Positions 49,129 to 57,795 of a stretch of DNA of 64,000 nucleotides are shown here, piece after piece. Below the pieces are notes generated by a model. It searched no databases. It saw only the letters and a list, made by a program, of their open reading frames with translations, and was not told the DNA's origin. Every line of letters begins with the position of its first letter. The first letter of the stretch is position 1. The translations under genes were made by a program, and so were the position numbers. The DNA is taken from contig NZ_CP007792.1 in NCBI RefSeq assembly GCF_000835165.1, positions 1-64,000 on the forward strand, written 5' to 3'. This DNA comes from Corynebacterium marinum DSM 44953. Lineage in GTDB: Bacteria > Actinomycetota > Actinomycetes > Mycobacteriales > Mycobacteriaceae.

Positions 49129-49739
49129 GATGCTGGTGCCTCCTCGGCCAGCGGCAGGGCGACATCAAGGATGTCATCGGCGGTGACCTCCCTCAGGAAC
49201 ACCGCGGCCGGGCGGTGGCTTCGGTCCAGGACAATGGTGGTCGGGATGACCGAGGTCGGCACCCCACCCAGGGCCGCAGCGATACGAAACGGCGGGTCGT
49301 AGATCGAGGGATAGGTCACCGCGTTGTCGAGTTTGAAGTCCTGGGCGATGGTCTGGTTGTAGTCGCGGACGTTGATGCCCAGCACCGTGCCACCGAGGGG
49401 GTCGAGAGTCTCCTGGACAAGCTGCAGGTCATCGACTTCCGCCCGACACGGTGCACACCACTGGCCCCAAGCGTTGAGGACGACGACCTCGCCTTCAAAA
49501 TCAGACAGGCTGATCTCCTCACCCTCCTCCATCAGCGACGGGCCGGAGAAGTCCGGCAGCGGGGCACGTTCCTCCTCTGCGTAGATAATCTCGGTTTGGC
49601 CTCCTGGTGAGTGGAACTGGAAGGTGCCCCCGACGGCGACGGCGTTTCGGGCGCCGTCGCCTGAGGAACAGGCCACCAGGGTCACGGCGGTGAGCACCGC
49701 GGCAACCGCGATGGCGGCCCTGCGGGGTGTGCGCGACAT
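49125..49739 (-). CDS. resA: ResA/TlpA-type thioredoxin lipoprotein
   Basis: A 204-residue lipoprotein: signal [24 protein letters not shown] with lipobox LVAC, then a thioredoxin fold with the active site Trp-Cys-Ala-Pro-Cys ([14 protein letters not shown]) and cis-Pro loop [10 protein letters not shown]. It keeps apocytochrome c cysteines reduced for haem attachment. ATG at 49739 follows GAAGGAG by nine bases. It is first of the resA-ccdA-resB-ccsA operon and comes 153 bases after the multicopper oxidase gene, so cytochrome maturation sits in the copper region. Confidence 0.92.
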   Translation of the reverse strand: MSRTPRRAAIAVAAVLTAVTLVACSSGDGARNAVAVGGTFQFHSPGGQTEIIYAEEERAPLPDFSGPSLMEEGEEISLSDFEGEVVVLNAWGQWCAPCRAEVDDLQLVQETLDPLGGTVLGINVRDYNQTIAQDFKLDNAVTYPSIYDPPFRIAAALGGVPTSVIPTTIVLDRSHRPAAVFLREVTADDILDVALPLAEEAPAS

Positions 49740-49891
49740 GGATGAGAACTCCTTCGTCCGGGAGGGTGGGAAAGAAACTGGTGTTCTGGCTCTCCCGGAG
49801 ACCAGTACGCCACCGAAGCAGGTCATAGTGCTGCCCGGTGGGCGGTCTGCAGCGACTCTGCCCACCTCGGCACTCAACCCTGCTGTGGGGG

Positions 49892-51373
49892 TTACTCGTA
49901 GCGAAGCGAGCTGACCATCCCGGTTTCCATGTGATAGGCGTTATGGCAGTGAAATGCCCACTCACCGGGGTTGTCAGCGATCAGGTCGGCGATCATGGTT
50001 TCACCGTGGCGGAGAAGGACGGTGTCCTTGCGTAGCCCGCCGCTGCCGGGCAGCGCCCACGTGTGGCCGTGGATGTGCATGGGATGGGGCATCATGGTCC
50101 TGTTGCGCATGACCATCCGCAGGCGCTGGCCCTCCTGCACGGTCGCGGAGGAGGATTGGCCGTCGGTGAGAATGCTCCATTCATACGGCATCATCTGCCC
50201 GCCCAGGTCGATGCTGACTTCTCGGTCTGGTGTGCCCTCGGGCAGGAGTGCACGGTCTGCTGGCTTCAGGGAGGACAGAAGCAGTCCGGTGGACGACAAC
50301 TCGGGGAAGTCGACATCGGGGCGGGGGGCCTGGCCGCCGGCGGTGCGGATGACGGCGAAGGCGCGGTCGTCCTTACCCACCGCCAAAGCCGTGAGCGGGA
50401 AGATGCCGTCGCCGAGGATGACCTCGACGTCGACACGCTCGCCCATCGACAGGTAGATCGATTCGGTCTCCCAGGGCTGGACAGGGAAGCCGTCGGTGTG
50501 GGTGACGGTCATGCGGTGACCACCGAGGGCCACCTTGAAGATGGTGTCACCGCCGGAGTTGATAAACCGCAGGCGGGCCTTGTCGCCCGGGCGAGCCTCG
50601 AAGGTCCGGTGAGCACGGGGGATACGTCCGTTGATGAGGTAGTGCGGATACATCACATCGCCGACATCCCCGCCCAGTACCCGGTCCGGGGTGCCGTGCA
50701 TCATCTGGCCGTGACCTCCCATTCCCATCCTCCCGTTATGGTCGCCCGAACCCATTCCGGTGAGCTTGTCGAGCTCATCGTCGGGAGTGCCCTGAATGCC
50801 ATCGACCCAGTCGTCGAGCACGATGGTCCACTCGACGTCCTGGTCCTCAGCGTCTTGCGGGTCACGGATGATCAGTGGGGCGTGGAGGCCGCGATCAAGC
50901 TGCAGGCCGGTGTGGGAATGGTAGAAGTAGGTGCCACCGTGGGGGACTTCAAAAACATAGGAGAAAGACTCGCCAGGTTCAATGGGGTCCTGGGTCATGC
51001 CGGGCACACCGTCGGCTGCGTTGTGGAGTGCGATGCCATGCCAGTGGATGGAGGTGCTCTCAGGCAGTTCATTGGTGATATCGACCTGGAGGACGTCGCC
51101 GGCGGTGGCCTCAATGGCCGCATCCCCGGTGTCAGAGACGTATCCCCACGTCTTGGCTTCGATGCCGCCGATATCCAGGGAGAGGGGCCGGGCGGTCAGT
51201 GTCCGGCGCACCGTCGGCTCACCGAGCGCAGTGGGGGTGGGAGTGGGGCGAAGGGAGGGACCTGGTGCCGAGGCAGCGGGTCCAGGGTCGCTGGTGCAGG
51301 CGGCCACGGCCCCGGTGCCGGCCAGGACGAGCCCGCCGAGCAGAAACTGTCGTCGGGAAAAACTACTTGTCAT
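49892..51373 (-). CDS. Tat-exported multicopper oxidase
   Basis: A 493-residue three-domain multicopper oxidase of the CueO/CopA type that probably oxidises Cu(I) to Cu(II) outside the membrane. The signal has the Tat pattern SRRQFLLGG and a lipobox with Cys26, so it may be a lipoprotein. The four copper motifs are present: HWHG, FYHSHTG, HPMHIHGH and HCHNAYHMETGM. A Met/His/Gly-rich loop (GDHNGRMGMGGHGQMMHG) marks the copper oxidases. It is followed by resA and preceded, 71 bases away, by the CueP-like gene. A scrap of a similar gene lies at 21540. Confidence 0.95.
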   Translation of the reverse strand: MTSSFSRRQFLLGGLVLAGTGAVAACTSDPGPAASAPGPSLRPTPTPTALGEPTVRRTLTARPLSLDIGGIEAKTWGYVSDTGDAAIEATAGDVLQVDITNELPESTSIHWHGIALHNAADGVPGMTQDPIEPGESFSYVFEVPHGGTYFYHSHTGLQLDRGLHAPLIIRDPQDAEDQDVEWTIVLDDWVDGIQGTPDDELDKLTGMGSGDHNGRMGMGGHGQMMHGTPDRVLGGDVGDVMYPHYLINGRIPRAHRTFEARPGDKARLRFINSGGDTIFKVALGGHRMTVTHTDGFPVQPWETESIYLSMGERVDVEVILGDGIFPLTALAVGKDDRAFAVIRTAGGQAPRPDVDFPELSSTGLLLSSLKPADRALLPEGTPDREVSIDLGGQMMPYEWSILTDGQSSSATVQEGQRLRMVMRNRTMMPHPMHIHGHTWALPGSGGLRKDTVLLRHGETMIADLIADNPGEWAFHCHNAYHMETGMVSSLRYE

Positions 51374-51443
51374 GGTTAAACCGTCCTTGGTGCAAGTCTG
51401 AGTGACACAGGGGAAGGATCAGGGGAAACCCACTGCTGAGGCA

Positions 51444-52019
51444 TCAGGTCAGGCGCAGGTCCGTGACACAGGTGGCACCGTCGTCGGTGGTGGAAAACTC
51501 CGTGGTGCCGGTACGCCCCTGGTAGCTGACCTCAATCAGGCCGGTGGCATCATCGGGAAGCCAGAAGCCAATAAACCCGTTGTCGAAGGTGGTTGTCGCC
51601 TCGTCCACCAGCACCTCACCGGTCGCCTCATCGGTGATCGTGACCTGGATATCCTCATTGTCGAGTTCCCCCAGGCAGGTCGTGAGGCTGTGGTAGAAGC
51701 AGTCGTGGGTGGAGGTGATATACGGAGCAACCGAGACATACGTCTGATTGTCGGGAAGATCGACCACGACTTCCTGGTCATCGCTCGAGAGCAGCAGTTC
51801 ATCGGCACGCACGGAGGCGATCAGATCCGTGGGACGCTCAGTGACCTTCTGCCGGTCGAGGTGATCAATGATCTCCACCGCGTCCATGGCGGCCAGGCCA
51901 TGGGTAGTCAGGAATGTATCCTGGGACACCGTCCCGTCGGCGGTGGGTTCCGGGTCGGCGGCCGAACACCCCGTGAGGGCGAGGGCAAGGGCGGCGGCTG
52001 CGATCGCTGCTCGTTTCAC
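51444..52019 (-). CDS. CueP-like copper-binding lipoprotein
   Basis: A 191-residue lipoprotein: signal VKRAAIAAAALALALTGC with lipobox LTGC18. It has conserved cysteines in HDCFYHSLTTCLGEL and near the end in GATCVTDLRL. Three cysteines of this spacing, with the motif CxxHxxxxCxGEL, are typical of CueP, the periplasmic copper protein of Salmonella. It would hold copper outside the membrane and may feed enzymes. GTG at 52019 has AAGGAG seven bases upstream. A CopR repeat at 52345 lies between it and copRS, so both directions could be copper-controlled. Confidence 0.8.
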   Translation of the reverse strand: MKRAAIAAAALALALTGCSAADPEPTADGTVSQDTFLTTHGLAAMDAVEIIDHLDRQKVTERPTDLIASVRADELLLSSDDQEVVVDLPDNQTYVSVAPYITSTHDCFYHSLTTCLGELDNEDIQVTITDEATGEVLVDEATTTFDNGFIGFWLPDDATGLIEVSYQGRTGTTEFSTTDDGATCVTDLRLT

Positions 52020-52344
52020 GTCAATCTCCTTGGATCGTGGTAAGACCGTGAGAAGACACCGCCTCAAGGTCGATGCCATACCTTTATCTAGCACGGGTGC
52101 CTGACGGCCCAGAAATCAAAAACCCTGCTCACAGCCTTATAACAGGGCGAAAAGGGGGTGACTCCGGTGGGCTGGGTCACCACCGGGACACCACCCCACA
52201 GCCGTGGGCGATGTCCTTCTACCCGCCCCGGGTATGCGGTGCAGGCAGTGAAATCCCTGGTGGCGCCTGCTGAACTGACCAGGGGAGGCGATGCCGCCGG
52301 CCCGGGGTGGGGCACAGGGGTGACGGCGGTCGAAGGGTGATGTT

Positions 52345-52364
52345 TGAAGATTTGATGAAGATTT
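52345..52364 (+). promoter_or_regulatory. CopR box upstream of copRS
   Basis: An exact TGAAGATTT-GA-TGAAGATTT direct repeat. It is identical to the box known for C. glutamicum CopR (two nonamers, two-base spacer). It lies 59 bases before copR, and about 325 bases before the divergent CueP-like gene and the oxidase behind it. Confidence 0.85.
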
Positions 52365-52422
52365 CCCCGCCGGGCACTGAGCGAGGGTGGTATTCCCCCC
52401 GGCCGAAGCGATACTGGGGTCT

Positions 52423-53145
52423 ATGGCTGACCGCACACCGACCACCGCCACGCCCCCGGGGCGGGTGCTGGTCGTCGATGATGAACAACCCCTGGCTCAG
52501 ATGGTGGCCTCCTACCTCATCCGGGCCGGCTTCGACACCCGCCAGGCGCACACCGGCACCCAGGCCGTGGACGAGGCCCGTCGCTTTTCCCCCGATGTTG
52601 TGGTGCTGGATCTGGGGCTGCCCGAACTCGACGGCCTGGAGGTGTGCCGACGGATCCGCACCTTCTCGGACTGCTACATCCTCATGCTCACCGCGCGTGG
52701 CAGCGAGGACGACAAGATCAGCGGTTTGACCCTGGGGGCGGATGACTACATCACCAAACCTTTTAGCATCCGGGAACTGGTGACCCGGGTGCATGCGGTG
52801 CTGCGCCGCCCGCGCACCAGCACCACCCCACCGCAGGTGACCACCCCCTTGATCGTTGGTGACCTCATCCTTGACCCCGTCGCCCATCAGGTGCGGGTGG
52901 GGGAGACGACCGTGGAGCTCACCCGCACGGAGTTCGAGCTGCTGGTTGCCCTGGCCCTGCGCCCCGGCCAGGTGCTGACCCGCCACGACCTGGTCACCGA
53001 GGTCTGGGACACCACCTGGGTCGGTGATGAACGCATCGTCGATGTCCACATCGGCAACTTGCGTCGCAAGCTCGGCACCGACACCCGGGGCCGGGGGTTT
53101 ATCGACACCGTGCGTGGCGTGGGCTACCGGGTGGGGCAGCCATGA
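52423..53145 (+). CDS. copR: Copper response regulator CopR (OmpR family)
   Basis: A 240-residue response regulator. The receiver domain has VLVVDDEQPL, phospho-acceptor Asp63 (VVVLDLGLPELDGL) and Lys in ITKPFSIREL. The DNA-binding domain is winged (LTRTEFELLVALALRPGQVLTRHDL and VDVHIGNLRRKLG). An exact CopR box upstream indicates autoregulation. In C. glutamicum the similar pair answers to extracellular copper and controls export and oxidase genes. ATG at 52423; its stop overlaps the copS start by ATGA. Confidence 0.93.
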   Translation: MADRTPTTATPPGRVLVVDDEQPLAQMVASYLIRAGFDTRQAHTGTQAVDEARRFSPDVVVLDLGLPELDGLEVCRRIRTFSDCYILMLTARGSEDDKISGLTLGADDYITKPFSIRELVTRVHAVLRRPRTSTTPPQVTTPLIVGDLILDPVAHQVRVGETTVELTRTEFELLVALALRPGQVLTRHDLVTEVWDTTWVGDERIVDVHIGNLRRKLGTDTRGRGFIDTVRGVGYRVGQP

Positions 53146-54329
53146 ATCACGGACCCGGCCTGACCTTCCGCTTCCTGGCCGCCCAGGTGTTGGTCGTGGT
53201 GATTAGCCTGCTGGTGGCCGCGGCCGTGGCCACGATGGTGGGCCCGACCCTGTTCCATGATCATATGTTGATGACCGGCCGGGAGGACCCCTCGCTGGAG
53301 CTGTTCCATGCCGAGCAGGCCTACCGGGACGCCAACCTGATCACCCTGGCCGTCGCCCTGCCCACCGCCTTGATCAGCGCCCTGCTGGCCAGCCTGTGGT
53401 TATCGCGTCGCCTGCGCACCCCCCTGCAGGATCTCACCCGCGCCGCTACCAGCCTGACGGCCGGCAACTACCGTATCCGCGTGCCCGCCGGAGAAGCAGG
53501 CCCCGAGGTCACCACGTTGGCCCAGGCCTTCAACACCATGGCTGATCGACTCGAACATACCGAGGACCTGCGACGGCAGATGCTCTCGGATCTGGCGCAT
53601 GAGATGCGCACCCCGGTCTCCGTGCTGTCGGTCTACCTCGACGGTCTGGAAGACGGCGTGGTGGACTGGGACCTTGCCACAAACTCAGTCATGGCGGAGC
53701 AGCTCACTCGCCTGACCCGGCTGGTGGAGGACATCGACGATGTCTCCCGGGCCCAGGAAAATCAGATGGACCTGGATGTGACCGAGGAAGACCTCGGCCA
53801 GCTCCTCCACGCCACCGCAGCAGCAGCTCAGGAATCCTACGTCGATAAGGGCGTCGGGTTGCAGGTCGAGGCTGCCACAGGCACGGCCAGGGTGGTCGTC
53901 GACCCTCAACGCTTCGGCCAGGTCATGGGCAACCTGCTGACCAACGCACTGCGCCACACCCCGCCCGGCGGTCAGGTCACCATCGGTGCCGCCCGCCGAG
54001 GGGCCGACAGTGTCCTCATCAAGGTCACCGACACCGGGGACGGGATGACTGCAGACCAACTGGGGCACATCTTCGAGCGGTTCTACCGCGGGGACACCGC
54101 CCGCGACCGGGACCACGGCGGTTCTGGTATCGGCCTGACCATCTCCCGGGCGCTGGTGGAAGCTCACGGCGGGACACTCACCGCTACCTCTTCCGGACCT
54201 GGTGCCGGATCGATCTTCACCATCGCTCTTCCGCTGCTCCCGGAAAGAACCGCACTGATGAGCGCCGACCGTCCCGATGAGACAACGATTCTCACTACCC
54301 CTCGAAATATACCCCATAGGGGTATATAG
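53142..54329 (+). CDS. copS: Copper sensor histidine kinase CopS
   Basis: A 395-residue kinase: transmembrane segments at about 10-34 and 65-88, with a short external loop between them that includes His and Met (FHDHMLMTG). A HAMP domain follows, then the phospho-acceptor His153 in SDLAHEMRTPVSVLS, and a full ATP-binding domain (NLLTNALRHTPPGG, DTGDGMT, GSGIGLTISRAL). It overlaps copR by ATGA. The last codons and the TAG run through a CsoR palindrome (54307-54327). A fragment of a similar kinase is fused to an IS6 element at 3968. Confidence 0.95.
   Translation: MNHGPGLTFRFLAAQVLVVVISLLVAAAVATMVGPTLFHDHMLMTGREDPSLELFHAEQAYRDANLITLAVALPTALISALLASLWLSRRLRTPLQDLTRAATSLTAGNYRIRVPAGEAGPEVTTLAQAFNTMADRLEHTEDLRRQMLSDLAHEMRTPVSVLSVYLDGLEDGVVDWDLATNSVMAEQLTRLTRLVEDIDDVSRAQENQMDLDVTEEDLGQLLHATAAAAQESYVDKGVGLQVEAATGTARVVVDPQRFGQVMGNLLTNALRHTPPGGQVTIGAARRGADSVLIKVTDTGDGMTADQLGHIFERFYRGDTARDRDHGGSGIGLTISRALVEAHGGTLTATSSGPGAGSIFTIALPLLPERTALMSADRPDETTILTTPRNIPHRGI
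54307..54327 (+). promoter_or_regulatory. CsoR operator of the HMA protein-copB unit
   Basis: A perfect palindrome, ATATACCCC (54307-54315) and GGGGTATAT (54319-54327), around ATA. It lies within the last codons of copS and 50 bases before the HMA gene, thus setting a CsoR-controlled start inside the CopR-controlled transcript. Confidence 0.85.
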
Positions 54330-54376
54330 TGAAAGGCGAGACCTTGCCCGATTCACCGATCCGAAGGAGCGATCCG

Positions 54377-54718
54377 ATGACCACCCCGACTCCCCCCTTG
54401 CTGCCGATGGCCTCCGACGGCTGTGGGTGCTGCGCACCCTCTGCCCCCTCTACGCCTTCCGTGAAAACCTCCTCCGCCCCTGCCGCCACGAAAACCAACG
54501 CAGGCCCCGATGTTCCCACCGTCTACCAGGTCACCGGCATGACCTGCGGGCACTGCGCGAAAAGCGTGACCCAGGCCCTTCAGGCCCTGCCCCAGGTCGA
54601 CGACGTTCAGATTGACCTCACTGCTGGTGGTGTTTCCACCGTCACGGTCACCGGTGTCGTACCCCCGGAGATGGTTCGCCGGGCCATCGAGGAGGCCGGC
54701 TACACCGTCTTGTCCTGA
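54377..54718 (+). CDS. HMA-domain copper chaperone with Cys-rich extension
   Basis: A 113-residue protein. The first 45 residues include GCGCC (Cys16, 18, 19) and a Pro/Ser/Ala/Thr linker. The rest is an HMA domain with VTGMTCGHCAKSV (Cys57 and Cys60) and the closing AIEEAGYTVLS. It is a copper chaperone by fold; the extra Cys cluster could be a second site. AAGGAG precedes the ATG at 54377. It is followed 50 bases later by copB and shares the CsoR operator. Confidence 0.9.
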   Translation: MTTPTPPLLPMASDGCGCCAPSAPSTPSVKTSSAPAATKTNAGPDVPTVYQVTGMTCGHCAKSVTQALQALPQVDDVQIDLTAGGVSTVTVTGVVPPEMVRRAIEEAGYTVLS

Positions 54719-54768
54719 TCGATTCGCCCATCATCTCGACCCCGACCGGGTTGAGCGGAAGGAACCTC

Positions 54769-56988
54769 ATGAGCACTCCCCACCACCACGGTGATCACCC
54801 CGCCCCGGAAACAGACCACACCCACCACCCGGATCATGCCGGTCACGAGCACCATGCGGATACCGACACCCACGGCCAGGCGATGCCGCACGAACACCCG
54901 CACTCGGCCCTGGATGAGGAGCACCAGGTCCACAGTCACGGCGACCACGCCGGTCACAGCACCGCGATGTTCAGAAAATACTTCTGGTGGTCGCTGATCC
55001 TGTCGGTGCCGGTGGTGTTTTTCAGCCCGATGTTCGCCGATCTACTGGGATACAGTATTCCGGAGATTCCGGGAGCCTACTGGATTCCTCCGGTCCTGGG
55101 CACGATCATCTTCCTCTACGGCGGCACCCCCTTCCTCAAGGGCGCAATGACCGAGCTGAAATCCCGCCAACCGGGCATGATGCTCCTGATCGCCATGGCC
55201 ATTACCGTCGCATTCCTCGCCTCCTGGGTCACCACCCTGGAGATTGGCGGATTCCACCTGGATTTCTGGTGGGAACTGGCCCTGCTGGTGACCATCATGC
55301 TGCTGGGCCACTGGCTGGAGATGCGCGCTCTTGGTGCAGCCTCCTCCGCGCTTGACGCCCTGGCCGCACTCCTGCCGGATGAGGCCGAAAAAGTGGAAGA
55401 CGGGACCACCCGCACCGTCGCCATCTCAGAGCTCACCGTCGACGATGTCGTGCTGGTCCGAGCCGGTGCCCGCGTCCCGGCCGACGGGACCATCATCGAC
55501 GGAGCGGCCGAATTCGATGAGGCCATGATCACCGGCGAATCCCGACCCGTCTACCGGGATACCGGTGAGCGCGTGGTGGCCGGCACCGTGGCCACCGACA
55601 ACACCGTCCGTATCCGGGTGGAGGCCACCGGTGGGGACACCGCCCTGGCAGGCATCCAGCGCATGGTCGCCGACGCCCAGGCCTCCTCCTCCCGGGCCCA
55701 GGCCCTGGCCGATCGAGCCGCAGCCTTCCTGTTCTGGTTCGCCCTGATCACGGCCCTGATCACCGCCGTGGTCTGGACCATCATCGGCAGCCCCGACGAT
55801 GCGGTAGTCCGCGCCGTGACCGTGCTGATCATCGCCTGCCCGCACGCCCTGGGCCTGGCCATCCCGCTGGTCATCGCGATCTCCTCCGAGCGCGCCGCGA
55901 AATCCGGGGTGCTCATCAAGGACCGCATGGCACTCGAGCACATGCGCACCATCGACGTCGTGCTCTTCGACAAGACCGGCACCCTGACCGAAGGCGCACA
56001 CGCCGTCACCGGCGTGGCTCCGGCCACGGGTATCGCCGAGGGTGAGCTGCTGGCCCTGGCCGCCGCCGCTGAGGCCGATAGTGAGCACCCCGTGGCCCGC
56101 GCGATCGTGACTGCCGCTGCCGCCCACCCCGAGGCCTCGCAGCGTCAGCTGCGCGCAACCGGTTTCACCGCCGCCTCCGGCCGCGGGATCCGGGCCACCG
56201 TCGACGGTGCCGAAATCCTCGTGGGCGGGCCGAACATGCTACGCGAGTTCAATCTGACCACCCCGGGTGAGCTCACCGACATCACCGGTTCCTGGGCACA
56301 GCGAGGTGCCGGAGTGCTCCATGTCGTCCGCGACGGTGAGATCATCGGTGCGGTGGCAGTGGAGGACAAAATCCGCCCCGAATCCCGCGCGGCGGTACGC
56401 GCCCTGCAGGCCCGCGGGGTGAAGGTGGCGATGATCACCGGTGACGCCACCCAGGTCGCCCAGGCAGTGGGCAAGGATCTGGGGATCGATGAGGTCTTCG
56501 CCGAGGTTCTGCCGCAGGACAAGGACACCAAGGTCACCCAGCTGCAGGAGCGCGGTCTGAGCGTGGCCATGGTCGGCGACGGTGTCAATGACGCCCCGGC
56601 CCTGGCCCGGGCCGAGGTCGGTATTGCGATTGGCGCGGGTACAGATGTGGCGATGGAGTCCGCCGGGGTGGTCCTGGCCAGTGATGATCCCCGGGCCGTG
56701 CTGTCGATGATCGAGCTCTCCCATGCCAGCTACCGCAAGATGGTCCAGAACCTGGTCTGGGCGACCGGGTACAACATCGTGGCCGTTCCGCTGGCCGCCG
56801 GTGTGCTCGCCCCCATCGGTGTGCTGCTTCCCCCGGCGGCCGCCGCCATCTTGATGTCCCTGTCCACGATCATCGTCGCCCTCAACGCTCAGCTGCTACG
56901 CCGGATCGACCTGGACCCGGCTCACCTGGCTCCGACCGACCGGAAGGAGGAGAAGGCTGCTGTGAGCTCTGCAGCCACCGTCCGCTGA
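54769..56988 (+). CDS. copB: Copper P-type ATPase CopB (P1B-3)
   Basis: A 739-residue P1B ATPase. The first 70 residues are very His-rich (HHHGDHPAPETDHTHHPDH). The TM6 motif is Cys-Pro-His (IIACPHALGLAIP), typical of P1B-3 CopB transporters, and TGES, DKTGTLTEG and GDGVNDAPAL are present. P1B-3 enzymes are known to export copper, with Cu(II) preference reported for some. ATG at 54769 follows GGAAGGAA by about five bases. It completes, with CopA, a pair of copper exporters of different classes. Confidence 0.93.
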   Translation: MSTPHHHGDHPAPETDHTHHPDHAGHEHHADTDTHGQAMPHEHPHSALDEEHQVHSHGDHAGHSTAMFRKYFWWSLILSVPVVFFSPMFADLLGYSIPEIPGAYWIPPVLGTIIFLYGGTPFLKGAMTELKSRQPGMMLLIAMAITVAFLASWVTTLEIGGFHLDFWWELALLVTIMLLGHWLEMRALGAASSALDALAALLPDEAEKVEDGTTRTVAISELTVDDVVLVRAGARVPADGTIIDGAAEFDEAMITGESRPVYRDTGERVVAGTVATDNTVRIRVEATGGDTALAGIQRMVADAQASSSRAQALADRAAAFLFWFALITALITAVVWTIIGSPDDAVVRAVTVLIIACPHALGLAIPLVIAISSERAAKSGVLIKDRMALEHMRTIDVVLFDKTGTLTEGAHAVTGVAPATGIAEGELLALAAAAEADSEHPVARAIVTAAAAHPEASQRQLRATGFTAASGRGIRATVDGAEILVGGPNMLREFNLTTPGELTDITGSWAQRGAGVLHVVRDGEIIGAVAVEDKIRPESRAAVRALQARGVKVAMITGDATQVAQAVGKDLGIDEVFAEVLPQDKDTKVTQLQERGLSVAMVGDGVNDAPALARAEVGIAIGAGTDVAMESAGVVLASDDPRAVLSMIELSHASYRKMVQNLVWATGYNIVAVPLAAGVLAPIGVLLPPAAAAILMSLSTIIVALNAQLLRRIDLDPAHLAPTDRKEEKAAVSSAATVR

Positions 56989-57045
56989 CTTTCAATCCTT
57001 CATCGACTCCCCCCCCCCATACACAACCTCCGAAAGGGAACCCCC

Positions 57046-57708
57046 ATGAAGCGCACCATCACCATCGCCGCTCTCGCCTTGACCTCCACCCTGGTGTTGT
57101 CCGCCTGCGCAGATAACACTGAGGGAGAAAACACCGACACCACGACCATCGCCACTACGTCCGCCCCCGACACCACCGAAACGACCGGGGCCACCACGGA
57201 TCCTGAGACAGAGACGGGGGCGGCCGGAGAGGTCTCCGCCGAGCACAATGACGCGGACATCATGTTCGCGCAGATGATGATCCCGCATCACCAACAGGCC
57301 GTGGAGATGAGTGAAATCCTCCTGGCCAAGGACGATATCCCGGCCGAGGTCATCGAGTTCGCCCAGGGTGTTATCGATGCCCAGGGCCCGGAGATCGACC
57401 GGATGAATACCATGCTCGAGACCTGGGAAGAAGATCCGGTCACCGGTGATATGGGTGAGATGGACCATGGCGGGATGAGTGGAATGATGAGCGAGGAGGA
57501 CATGACAGCCCTCGAGGACGCCCAGGGCACCGAGGCTGCCCGGCTCTACCTTGAGCAGATGACCGCCCACCATGAGGGCGCGGTCGACATGGCTCGCGAT
57601 GAGGTCACTGATGGCCAGAACCCGCAGGCCATCGCTCTGGCTGAGCAGGTCATTGAAGACCAGGAGGCCGAGATCGCCGAGATGGAGCAGATGCTCAACA
57701 AGCTCTAA
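57046..57708 (+). CDS. DUF305 lipoprotein (copy 2)
   Basis: A 220-residue lipoprotein with lipobox LSAC21, a Thr-rich linker and the DUF305 domain (MMIPHHQQAVEMSEILL and MTAHHEGAVDMARDEV). The middle has a Met/Gly/Asp/His stretch (GDMGEMDHGGMSGMMSEEDM) in place of the GSGNMGNM repeats of copy 1. It follows copB by 57 bases, including a run of ten C residues (57011-57020) that could vary in length. Probably copper-binding at the cell surface. Confidence 0.9.
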   Translation: MKRTITIAALALTSTLVLSACADNTEGENTDTTTIATTSAPDTTETTGATTDPETETGAAGEVSAEHNDADIMFAQMMIPHHQQAVEMSEILLAKDDIPAEVIEFAQGVIDAQGPEIDRMNTMLETWEEDPVTGDMGEMDHGGMSGMMSEEDMTALEDAQGTEAARLYLEQMTAHHEGAVDMARDEVTDGQNPQAIALAEQVIEDQEAEIAEMEQMLNKL

Positions 57709-57795
57709 ACAAGGACATTGCCTGACCACCCCAGATGAGAAACACGACGATACGACCATCGGGTCAAACCAGAATTCTCGGGAAGGACAAAGAAT

